Assembly: GCA_020086605.1 (NCBI GenBank)
Contig: JACBWW010000046.1
Location: forward strand, 2,347,934 to 2,411,933
Reading direction: 5' to 3'
Length of the DNA: 64,000 bases
Source: Lanius collurio
Taxonomy: Eukaryota; Chordata; Aves; Passeriformes; Laniidae
Position numbers and translations under genes: made by a program. The stretch's first letter is position 1. Every line of letters starts with the position of its first letter. This document shows, one piece after another, positions 48,001 through 60,248 of this stretch. The notes under the pieces are model-generated. The model worked only from the letters and a program-made list of their open reading frames with translations, did no database searches and had not been told where the DNA came from.

Positions 48001-51000
48001 TGGGATCTGCTCGTGCTGTTGGGGTACGTTGGCTCCAGAACCAGCACTGGGAGCTGTGCTGGGATCATCCCCAAAACCAAGAGAGATCAACAACCGTGGT
48101 TTTCCAAGACCTGCTTTTGAGTGCAGCAGGAGCTCCTTGCCCCGGATCCCTCTCACTTTTTCTTTCCCCAGACTTGTCCCCATGTTGAAGGCTGGCACCC
48201 CAAGGAGTGCAGACAGAAACTGGAACAAAAGCAGGGCTGAGGTTTTTCCAAGATCTGTCACCTTTTATACGTCTGTAGGGGGTAGCTGTGAGCCTGCACT
48301 TCTGTATCTGGTTCTCAGAGGACATTAGTTCCTAATAAAAAATAATTAAATTAAAACCTCATAAATAGGAGACTACAGTGCTATGAGAAATGTAGAATTG
48401 GAGGCTCATGCTGAAAGGATTTACAGAACTCTCAGCTTTTTACTGTTGCTCAATATCATATAAAAGGTTTGTTTCAATGTCATAGACCTGGGATTTTCCT
48501 GGAAATAAGTCTGTAATGAAATCCTTTATTAACTGCTCACAGTCATGCAGAAAAACAAGTATATTAAATATGGAGAATATGTTCTGGGTTGGGGGTTAGT
48601 TTTTCATACAATTTTAAATTGAGCAGTCTGAGCATTTTAACCATCTTCCTACAGCTATATGACACCTTAATAATACTATTTAAAAGGTTTGAATTGTTAT
48701 TTTTGATGCTGGGTCTAGAAACATGGATGTCTACCTCCCTCTCTGCCTCTCTCTATTTCTCTCTCTGTAAACATATCCCTGGTTTCCCAGCAGGTTCAAA
48801 CACAGATGGCTGCCTTATTGCGACAGAAGCAAAAATGCTACATTAATGTTTAAAGAGATTAAAAATCCTCTTGGCAGCAGTGGCATATGTTACCAGTTAA
48901 TTGTAGCACTGGAAGCTTCCCTGCTGTTTTAAAACATGGACTCATTTTACTTGCTTTCTGCAGAGCAGTATGAAATGTCAAATTTGTTGGTATAAGTTTT
49001 GAATCCAGTCTGACAAAAATGAGTCATAAAGACAATGTTGTTGTCCTTCTCTAACATAGTTTTTGAATCCAAATAATGTTCTACTCCCATGCCAACTCTG
49101 GCAGAAAGCTGGCTCCCTGCTCCAACCCAGTGATCATGTGCACACTTTATGATTTCAGCAGAGGGCTTTGCTTTGGAAGGCAGTTTTTAGCTCTTCACCT
49201 GCATTATTTCCGCATATTGTCGTTCTGGCCAAAGCAGGCTGCTGGTTTAAATTACTTTAAAGATGCAACTGTGGCTTTTTCTGGCCCAGACTCCAGCTGG
49301 AAGCAGAGCAGTCAGAGCCACCCCATGAGAGCCTGGGAGCGATGGGTGGGTGTTGTGCTGGAGCTGTCTGGGAGTGCCGTGCCCAGGGATGAGAGCACTG
49401 CTGGGAGCATCCCCCTTCCCACACCCCTGCTCCCACACCAGCAGTCCTCAGAGGGCACTGCTGGCACTGGGCAGCTACTGCAGGCTGCTTTGTGGCTGGG
49501 CAAAGAAATAGAAAAAAAGTGTTGAAAACCTGAAAATTTCTGTCATTCCTTGCGTTAAATTCTGCTGCCATTATTGGAGATCTTAAATCAGGGAGCAGTT
49601 GTCACATCAGATATACATTAGGAAAAACAAAGGATTCAGTCTTCCTAAGTAGCCTTTCAACCTCAAACACTTACCAGAACCCTTTTTCCTGATGATAAAA
49701 CTTCATGTTCCTGCACTGAATGATGCTACCTCACCCCAGTTAGGGCTGCACAAGCTTTATGGGGCTTAAGTAGGCTGAAAGTATTTGTGGCATAAGTACA
49801 CTCTCATGTTGGAAAGGTAAACAAAACTTAGCCCCACGTATTGTCTGTGAACTTTTTTAGTATTTGTTCTTTGCCATATGTGCACATTAGGTTTTACAGA
49901 CAAGTAGATGTGATCTCTGCCCCTCAGGGGTTTGCAAGGGAGATTAAATATCACATGGAGATGAGACATTCTTGTTGGTATTCTCAGCAGGGACGGCCAA
50001 GTGTGGGGTAGGCATGAACTACCCTGGCTTGTCTGAAAAAGAGACCTTTGAAATCAAGGCTGAAACACATCAGTGGGAGGGAGAGCACAGCTCCTTCTCA
50101 TTTCTTCAGGGGGCTTCAGACTGCACAGAACGTACCTGATACCAATTCCTGGCATTGAGATCTACATTCTGAAAAATCTGTGCAAACCCCGTTGGTTTTC
50201 CCTGGATTCTGATCAGTCTCGTTGCTCTAAGTTTATGGTTCTTCCTCCTATTGTTTTTTTCTCTCCTGATTTGATTAGATCATAAGTTCAGAATATATAC
50301 AGTGAAAAATATGGCTCCAAGATATCCAATTAAAAGAGCAGCTCATTTGCTAACACGACAGGGAATTCTCCACATACCACACCATGGATCCCTGTCCTGG
50401 GAGGTTGATTTTTACAGGACCCACACAAGTCACTGGATTACAGAGTTACCAAAGGAAATTTTCTTTCCTGAGTGTAAAATTTACACACAATTTACAGTTA
50501 CATAAATTATACTTGTGTGCTAATTAATACAAGCCTTTCAGGATGGGCCACCAGAAATTAGCAGGAAATTTTACTTAATTCTGAAGAGTAGGGAATGAGC
50601 TGTTGTCTGTCACTCACTCTGTCTCCTGCTAATGGAAAAACTCAGTGCAGTGGTAACAAGTTCCTGCTCAACTGAAACAGAACATTTATTCTAGATAGAA
50701 AACCAGATCATATCTTTGAGCTGTTTGCAGCAGAGCAGAAACACAAAACCAGTAACACTGGCTACTTTCTAAGCATGAATAATGAAATCTTCATATTGGA
50801 CATTAATATTCTGGAACACACGATTAAATCTTGTTTACATCTTACAGCAACATTAGAATACACCAATTATGTACCAATGATCAAGTAGTTGCAGAGAAAA
50901 AGATTTTGTAAAAAGGATTTTAGATAAGAGATACCATTTTCTTGGCCCAAGCTGTAAACACACTGTGTATATCAAGACATCTACTTTCAATAAATATCTT

Positions 51001-54000
51001 ATGAAGCATTGATTTTAGGGATTAGTGTTAAGAAATCCAGCCTTCCCAAAATTGGGTAATAGTTCATAAAAGAGTAACCCAGCAGAAAAGCAAACTCCTT
51101 TTTTCCAGACATTTAAAGTCTGAAACATAAGATCAAAATATTATTTTGACATGGATAAATCTCAAATTCCTTTTCTACAGGCAGATTGAAGATGAAGATC
51201 ATCTTCTGTTTGTGAGGGTATACCTGAGATTTACCAGAATTTTTTGTCCCACTACTTACAGATACTCTTTGCTAAAATGCTAAAAACACAGACACAATTT
51301 CACAAAGGCAGTTGGAAAACATTCTGTAATTTTCTGTGGAGCAATAGGCATCACTTACACTGTTTAAATTACAATTGCTGGTGTCCTATTATTTGTTTAC
51401 AAATAATATTTTATTGGAGCAACAAGATGAGTGCAGATGTAGCAGCAGTACTAATTCTTTGGGATTCACAGATACCCTAATTAAATTATTTTCATACTTT
51501 GTTTTCTGCAAGTGAAGTTTGCAGTTGTAGAAGAGAGTGTTTTTATCCTTCTTTCTGCTGTTTGTGAACTTGTGATTGTAGCATAAAACACTAAAAAAAA
51601 TGAGTCTTTAGCTTTGAAGTTATAGTGAATCTGTTAAATACATAAACAAGCATATTTAGTTACTTTGCATTATTCATGTAACTGCAAAAAGATTCACTCT
51701 GGGCAGACAATTACTGTGTATTAACATCTTGCCTTAGGGCAGTTGAAATGGTTTTTAATGAGGTGTTACCAATCCTGAATATCTTTCACTTGCCACTTGA
51801 CCCAACAATTTATTTTTTGCTGTACGTGGGACATCTTGATATAAAATACTTTATTACAGGGATTCTGTTAATCATCTGCTATACTTACACAGAATTTTTA
51901 TTGGCATAAAAGGTATTTATTAAACTGATTCATATTGTTTTAAATAAGGATAACTATTACCTATAGATTGAAATTAATTGGAATTTCCTGAGTATTCAGA
52001 TCCAGGTCCCAAGAAGCACACTACTAAATTAGTATTCAGGTCATGAAAACAACTAATGAGGCTTCAGACCTATAAAAGTCCACTCAAACAAACACCTGCC
52101 GGTGTTTTAGAGAATATTCTGGCCCTGGCATCTGCTATGACCTGAAGGGCAGAGCAATATGAACTTAACTAAGACAGTATTTCAGATAATTTGAGATCTA
52201 GAGACCAGAGCAATAAAGAGGAGTGGTTGTTCCTCAGTGTGAAGACACAAATATCCACTGCTTGCCACACAGCAGCAGCTTGAGTAGGAATGGGATTTCC
52301 AAAGTTATTTTCTTCAAATAATGTGCTTGCACTGCTCCAGTGGGACAGCGTGGTCTGCTCATGGTTGTGTCTGGTGGACAAAGTGATGTTTCTGAAAATC
52401 TTTGGTGTGACAAGGCTGTTGGTGGCTTCAGTGGGAATTTTCTACGTGAATTGCTCACACCAGCAGCTGATGTGGTGAGAGCAGCCTTGCCAAGGCACAC
52501 CTTGGCCTGACCAGAGCTTGCAGCCTCACCTGCAGCCAGCTCTGATCTGTTCTCACCTCCATTGTTTGCTCCATGGCACAGAGCAAAGCCCACAGTAAAC
52601 CCAGTTTGGATCCTGGAGTACAGAGAAACACCAGCACAGAGCTTTCCTCAGGCTGCTCTTACCTTGGACAGAGTTCAGGGGTGTTTCTCTCCTGCGTTGC
52701 TGCCACAGAGGTGTTCCCACAGCACCACGTGCTCTGCCATGGCACCAGCATGGATGCCACCAGCAGCTGTGACAGGGCAGGGCTGCAGTAATTAGACACC
52801 TCAGTCCTTCACAAGCCACAAAACGACTGTGTTTGGCCCAGAACCACTTGTCTAGAAAGGGGAAAACAGACATAACACAAATTAATTTATAAAGAAATTA
52901 CAGCTATCAAGACGAAGAGGTTGACCACTGCTTCATTCCATGCTGGAGCATCTGGTCCACAAGCATAATTCATCTTCGTGATTGGGAGGGGATACAGGGG
53001 AAAGGGGAATCTCCCTGGCATAGATGCCCACACAATGCCAGTTACTCTGCTGGAGCCTCTCTCTCCCTGTATATGTAATCTATGTTGAATTAATTTGTAG
53101 TTGGCTGAATTTCAAACACATCAACTTCGTTTTCATGTATGTTGATGGGATTTTCTTTTGGATCAGTTTCTTATGTTAATTAGCCCTCCATTTATGCTAC
53201 ATTGTAATGAGGTTTAGCAACTCTGCGTGTGCAAGCCTGGTGGGAAATGGGCTGGATGCACACAATTCCAACTTCTGCAGTTGCCTGGGTTTGATATGTT
53301 ATAGATTTTCCTGTTTCTCAAGTGTTAAGTGGGCCAATCAGTTCTTTTCTAATTATTCAGTGGAGAGATTTTATTTGATGGAATATAAAGCCTGATGTAT
53401 TAATTTGCTTTTTAAAGGAATGAGGGGGTATTTTTGCTGAGAGACTTGTTAGTTCTTCAGCTCTTCAGTGGTGAAGTTAAAAAGAGTACCTGGGATGGGT
53501 TTGCTGTGGCTTCCAGTCAGGCCTCTCCTTGGAAGGGAAATACCAGAGGTCTAAAGCAAAATGCTCCATATTTAAGAAGATATTAATGCAAGCAAATCTT
53601 AAATATCTTTCTTTTTAGCAGAACAGAGACGTGAGTTTTTCTGACACAAAGGAATTTCCACATTTATTGCTTTGCTCATCTGTTCAATACTTGAAAAAAT
53701 CCGATCTATTAATCATTGATATTTTGTGTTGCTTTATTGGAAGTCCCAGGGTGAGCAGGACCTTTGTGGGGCACAGAGGCTTCCTGAATGTCCCTGCAGG
53801 GGCTGGTGCCACATCACTCAGATATCAGCACGAGTTTCTGGGATTTTTTGGGCAGATGGGCCCTGCCCTTGCCCCAAGGGAAGCAGAGCCAGGTGAGCAT
53901 GGCCATCCCATTCCAAAGCTCAGGCTGACCCTATGCCCAGGCTCCTGTGGCTTTTACAATCTCTGTTAAATCTGTTCAGCATTGTACTAAAAATGTTCAG

Positions 54001-56344
54001 CTGGGTTTCAGCCACCCAGCCGAGCAGGGGCAGAGCCTGTTCCTGCCTGGGAAACACCTCCCACTCACCCACTCCTTAATACATCCACCTCAGCTGAGCC
54101 TGGCACTCAAAAGCTTTTCCCTTCAGGAGCCCGAGGCAGGAGCTCTAATTGCCAGGTCCTAAGAAGTTTCTTTAAAACAAAACCTTATTTATTCCTCCTC
54201 CCACACAGCACAACTTTTAATGGAGCAGGAGTTAAGAGCACTCTTCTGTTTTTCCCTTTATAACTACCTTCATTTTCCCTTACAACAGTAGAACTTGATA
54301 AGTACAAGTTCCTCTCAAGCAACATTCCCTTTCTAACACAAGAATCTTTATCTCTCCAAATATATTTGCATAGCAAAAAATACTCCTGTTGCCTACTGAA
54401 GTACCTTAAAATATTTAGTATTTTTCTGCTATGTTGTGGGGGAAAAAAAAGTTAATCTAGATGATGTGGCTTAGACTGTTCCCATTTCTCAGAAGGAGTT
54501 TGCAATAAATATTCATCTTAACCTGAGGCATTGTAGTTAATATTCAAACTCAGCCTTTTCAGCTTTATATTTTAAATAAGTGCCCTGGAAATGTATGAAT
54601 GGACCTTCATTCTCAACAAATCTAGGTTCCACACAGAGATGTATTTTTACATGTAGAATTATTGATAGGATAATTATGAACTTCTCTGTCCAAACCATGT
54701 GGTTCATTCAGCCATTATGGTCAAAATTTATTGTGTTGGAACATACCTAAAACTCTTCTCCTCACTTAAGTGAAATAATCTGTGTAGAGGCAGAATCAGA
54801 ATTTCTGAAAGGTGTTTGCAAGATGTCCTCCCATGTGAGCACTGAGCAGTGCCATTATGATAAGAATGATATCAGTACTGCCTGTTATGTAATCAGCAGT
54901 GGGGAAATTATGCTTTATATTCTGTTGAGTGTTGCAGTGATCATGAAGCAGGAGGAGGACTGAGCCCGAGTTTCACCTGTAAATAACAAAATCAATACCC
55001 AATGTTTATTTGTGCTGAGGCTTGTCTGCTTTACCACAGTGAAAACTGGAGGCTGCACAGAGAATGAGCCCTGATAAATGATAAGCACTGGCCTTTAACG
55101 GGGCATTTTAGGAGGTCGGGTGGTCAATGCAGCAGAAGCATTTGTAGGCTCTGGGAACCCATCCAGCTTCAGACTGTGGTCAAATACAAGGATGACTGAA
55201 ATCCCAGTATTTCCTGAATTTAACCTTTTAGGAAATCAGATCCTCAATATATAATTGAATATGCCATTCCTTGGGGAAACAGAAAAGCATCCTTGCCTAC
55301 TACACTCAGCTCTTCAGCTCCGTGGTTCTTGCAATGTTTTAAGTAAATCAATGTGAAATAGAGAAAGTTTGCAGTATTTAGTTGAATGAAGTAGTTTTTA
55401 GAGCAGGAAAGTAAATCCCTGGTGCTTATAAAGTGGCAAGGCTTTCTTAATGTGCACTTTCTCAACAGAACTTGCTGCATAGTCACCCATGGTCAAGAAT
55501 CCTGAGAAGAGAAATGTGCAAAACAATTTGCAGCCGTGCATTGCACCAGCAACCAAGGGGAAAAGAAAAATCAGAGTAAGTAGGCATGCCTATAAGTGAG
55601 CCTTACCATAAATAAATAAAACATGTAAGCACATCCTTTTAGTATGCTTAATTGTTTTGCTAAACTAACACACTAATGACTATTGTCTTTTCATTAAGAA
55701 AATCCTGAGCATGAAGCAAGACTTCAAAGAAGAAACTGGAAATTCTGCTCTTGGCTAAGAGATTGTAAGGGAGCCTACAGCTGGGTGGGAAGTTCTGTGC
55801 AACTAAATCTCTTAAAGTACCTTATTCACTTCTTGTCTGCCGTCTGATCCAATAATCTCCTAACCCCCTAACAAAGCACCAGCTCCTCGGCTGGGTGTCC
55901 TGCTGCCCGATGCACTGCCCTGTTCCTGTCCACACCCATCTGCCCTAAGGGCACAGCCCAAAAGGGACAGGGTTGTTCCATGCCTGCCTTTTGGGAGCAT
56001 CACTGAACAGATGAAGAAATGCCACATTTTAAACACAGCAGCCATATAATTGTCCTATGTATTCTCCTTTAAATCACTGTAGCTACAGATGTGCCCTTGG
56101 TTTTCCCCATAAGGACAATAATCCCTGGCATGACACCATAGCAGTACCAGGGATTGGTCTCTGTTGATAGGATTTTTGCCAAATTTGTAGAGGATTCTTG
56201 ATTTTTCTCCTAAAACAAACAAAGATCCCACTCAGGGAGGGAACAGGAGGATATGGATCCATTTACCTGCTCACCAGCTGCCCCCACTTAGGGGAGAACA
56301 GAATTGTCTGAGGACATGAGGGGCTCTTGCAGTGTCTCCAAAAC
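45061..56344. other. Long unique non-coding stretch
   Basis: About 11.3 kb without a supportable gene. GC-richer patches at 47.8-48.3, 49.3-49.5 and 52.4-52.8 kb carry overlapping frames on both strands, up to 149 codons, without known domains. Elsewhere the sequence is AT-rich and unique, with homeodomain-like TAAT motifs in places. Confidence 0.5.
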
Positions 56345-56465
56345 ACAGAATTATATTAATGTGTAAGTTGGATAAGACCCCGAAGCTCATCAAGGCTGGC
56401 TGTTAACCACCTTCCCAAGTGCCACACCCAGTGGTTTTGGAGCTCTTCCAGCAGATGGGAACCAG
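56345..56465 (-). mobile_element. CR1 LINE 3'-end fragment, diverged
   Basis: The sequence 'aagttggataagaccccg' then 'aagctcatc', followed by 'ctgttaacca...caagtgccacaccca', follows the order of the reverse-complemented CR1 3' region. The element is on the minus strand, 5'-truncated and older than the 38.2 kb copy. The right end is approximate because similarity fades after 'cagcagatggga'. Confidence 0.65.
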
Positions 56466-59400
56466 AAATGGGCTACCACCATCCAGTTTAAGGATGTCCT
56501 TGCTTTATGAGCCCAAGAACAAATTGATACTTGCTTGAGCAGCATTCCTAAAAGCACTCGTGAGTGGGCCATGATGGCTGGGTTTCCAAGTGCCAGCTCT
56601 AATTTAAGAACTCCCAAATAAACAACCACAGCAAAAAGCTTTTTTTTTTTTTTTTTAAATAATTGTTAACTCCATTGCAGAGCTGATTAATTGCAGAATT
56701 AATCTGTAGACGTTACTAAGGAAAAGGAGATGAGATCAATACATACAATATGTACTACACAAATAAAACTGTTTGAAACAGAGTATTTTGCAAGCTACTG
56801 AAGGCTGATTAAAAACAGTTTGCCTAAATTTACTTTGGCTGCCTTGCAAAGAGATTTAAATTTCATAATCACAAATCCAGTGTACTTCTCCCCCCACCCA
56901 ATTACAATGGATGAACACACAGAGGAACAGAATTAAAGTTCGGAAAATTTTAAATGTAGCATGTCTTACATTTCCAGTGTTTCTCTTGGCAACCTAAATA
57001 TTGTTTTAACTTGTGGTGTGATTATACATTGGCTCACATAGGGGAACTGCAGAACTCTGCCTGCTGAGCATCATTAAGCACTTTGGTGCTCGGTGGGAGT
57101 TTGTTCATTAGGAAGAGTGTGTTATGAATTTTACTCTGTGAGTATCTTTGTCTGTGAGCGGGAGGGAGAACGAGGTAATGAGAAGAAAATAGAAGATCAA
57201 TCATTTAAACCTGCAAAACAACTAAATACTTCTATTTAAAGGAATTAAAGTATTGCCCAGAAGAAAATAAACATCAACACAGAGCTGTGAAAGAAGTCTC
57301 CTGAAACCTGTTGCTACTTCTGGTTGGAAATTTGCATTATTTCCTCAGATTTAATCTGCTTGGCAGAGATCCACCAATCTGCCATATTTTGTCTTTTGGT
57401 TTATCCTTTCCTTTTACACAATATGGTAATTTTTTTTTTAATCTTGGGACATATAAAGGTGTAATTGTATAATGTAATTTATTCTAATAGTTACCCATAC
57501 TTATTAATAAATTCTGCTAGCAAAGAAGGGAAATTTTAAATGGTAAAGACTTAAAATGACATGATTTTTACCGATTTTATAAACTTCACAATTTCTACAG
57601 CTGAGAATAACCTATAGAAGATTGTTCCTTAAATCACTTTACATGTCATTTCCTAAGTATCAAAGACCATGTGGTCAGAGAGTGGAATTTTGAAGTTGGT
57701 GAAAAAGGATGCATTTTGTAAAATGTGCAAAATGCACTTGATTTTTTCATTGAGGTATTCAAAAAATGGCTTAATTTTATATTCACAGAGGCTTCATTCT
57801 GATGTTCTTTAATTCTGTTGGCTTCTGTGATGTATATGTTTATTTATATCAACATGAATGAGGAGAAAAATCAAACTCACTGTTTTGCAAATGCTTTTAC
57901 AATGCCAATGCAACGTTAGACCCACTTGCCACAAGATTTTCCAACATACATATTTTAGTTTAATACGTTATTTATATGTAGGATGCCATTTTTACCTATG
58001 AACATTAAAAACAAAGAAAAAAGTATTGAAGGAGGAGAGAAATGTGAAAAATGGATAATATCTGTTCCTTTAAATTATGTCTCCAAATATTTTTCCTTTA
58101 TGAAAGTACCAAGAGCTTAAGCAACTCCTGCTGTCTTGTTGTTCGACATCCACTACTGCCCATCTGCCTATTGATTGGTAGGAAACTCCAAATGGGAATT
58201 TCATCTCATTAATCATGTCACATCACAGGGATTAGGACAAAAAAAAATCCTTTATGCTTCACAGCAGCCATCTAATGCCCAGTAAGACAAGTGAATGAAT
58301 ATGATATGGATAGAATATCTTCCCACTAATTAAAGGTCATCTGCTAAAAACTGTGAGTCAGGCTGGCTCTGAGCTGAGCCTGCACCTCCTCTGCAAAATG
58401 AAAGCAGCAGTAAATATGTATTTCTAATTCAAATGTTAGCAGAGCCAGAGAATAAAACCCATCCATTACAGAGCACTGCAGTGACAATGCTGGCAACAGT
58501 GGTTCTCCCTGAGTAGCTCCTTGCAAAACCCAGCTCCATTGATTGTCTCCTATTCCCCCCTCACACCATCATTAATATCCATCCACATGGCACTTCCCAC
58601 TGCCACGCTCTGTAATCCTCTTACAGCACCACCAAAATTGTTGCTGTCCTACTCATAACCCCCATAATCTACATTAGAAGATACTTGGATTTTTCTAAGC
58701 CTGTTTGGTGCGGTAACGAGCAGGAAAAAGCAATTAAAATTGCTGAGATGTGCCTGAGCAGGTGAGGTGAGGTTTCCTTACAGCGAGGGCACCATGGCAG
58801 ATGAGAGGGACACACACAGCCTTGGAAGAAAGCCAACTTATTAATGGAATTTGACCATGCAAAACTTGTTGAAATCCCCCTAGAACATCAAATGCCACAT
58901 TATAATATCTTTACTGAGGTCCCTGCCATTCCCAGGAAATCTTTAATTCCCTTTTAAGAGTATGATTTTTTTTTTCCAGTAATATTTTCCAAAGCAAAGT
59001 TTGTGGGATGCATTTTGGTTTGCATTTGTGTTTTGCTTTGTCTCTGTAGTGAAAACTCTCATCAATTAAAAACAGGTATGTGGGATGTGGGGTTTTTTGT
59101 TGGAAAGAAACCTTGAGGGAGTTGAGGTTTATTTTGGCAGAACCAGTTATTTTTTGCTTTTGAGTTAATAGACAATTCTGAAGTCATAAATATCCTTAAA
59201 AATATTGCTTATGATACTGCATTTAAAGTCTTAGAGGTCATTTTTTGTCATGCTAATGACTGGAAATGAGGATAACACAGGTATAGCTGAAACTAAGATA
59301 TTCATTAATGGAATAAGGTAACAAAGAGTCTCTCAAACCAGCAGAATAATGCTACACATTGCTGGTGCAAAGACTGATAAAATATGGATATTTTTATGAC

Positions 59401-60244
59401 TTAGTATTTACATTTTGAAAGTTTATGAGCTTGCAATTGTTTTACACCATTTTTTTTCATTTTTCTAACAATCTAGCAAATTATTCAATCTCCAGGAGCA
59501 TTTTCCTGAAGCAAGATATTGCTCAGTAATGCTTACATCCCTTAGTTTTACAAAGATCATTACTTTAGCAGAAAGATCTGAATTTTTCCATTGACCTCTA
59601 CACTTAGAGGAAGTTCATGCTGAAGCCTAAATTAAATAGGAAATAAAAACATCTGTATTTTTGATACTGCAAATCTCTAGGTAGGGGACAAGGGATGAAG
59701 ACAAATACCTGATGAGTGGCTATATTCCTCTGCTGAGTAGACATAAATATGCTTTACATCCTTTTCCATTTTTTTTTCCCCCAGACTTGTCTCTTGTGCC
59801 AGTCCATAAACCCCTCTCTAACTGTCCTTTTATCAGAGCTGGTTTCCTTCCAGCTGACTATTCCCAAGCCCTCACCTGATACCAGACCTGTTTTGTTTTA
59901 ATCAATCTCCACCCTGTCCTCTTTCTTTGATTGCAGTTCAGTTTATCCCTTCAGTTTCTGCTTCCCCTTTCCATTCACAGCTGATCTTCTTTCTGTATTT
60001 AATCCTGGTTCCCTTCCCATTCAGGCCCACATTTCCCACATCACCCCATCAAGGGTTCACTGACCCTTCCTGTTATTCTCTTTTCACCCCCCTGCATTTG
60101 TAGCAGCTCAGGTGCCCTCTCCATTCAGCACCCACAGTCATTAGGAACAGGGTCACTGCTTCCAAAGGAGATTTCCCCTAAAGCTGCACCCACCCTGGCC
60201 TGGGGCAGCCCAGAGCAGGGTTACACCAGGGATTGCTCATAAAC
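56466..60244. other. AT-rich non-coding DNA, possible conserved elements
   Basis: No gene is seen. A 17-base T-tract lies at 56,640-56,656. From 56,660 to about 58,950 there are almost no open frames and many TAAT/ATTA and TTTAAA motifs, the texture often shown by conserved regulatory DNA, although conservation cannot be seen from one sequence. A pyrimidine-biased block covers about 59,760-60,130. Confidence 0.45.
57710..57736. repeat. Perfect 9-bp inverted repeat
   Basis: TGCATTTTG at 57,710-57,718 is the exact reverse complement of CAAAATGCA at 57,728-57,736, with a 9-base loop TAAAATGTG. The arms resemble half of a POU/octamer site, but this is only a motif likeness. Confidence 0.85.
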
Positions 60245-60248
60245 NNNN
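60245..60248. other. Four-base assembly gap
   Basis: NNNN lies between 'ttgctcataaac' and 'cccctcacaac'. It probably marks a polishing ambiguity or a short unresolved homopolymer. Confidence 0.99.

Noticed and set aside
47778..48328. Several overlapping frames of 86-120 codons on both strands
   Set aside because: Mutual overlap on both strands and no recognisable protein; typical of a GC-richer patch.
49820..49970. 'ctgcccctcaggggtttgcaaggg' like ancient mammalian interspersed repeats
   Set aside because: Only a short phrase matches and I could not place it in a named family.
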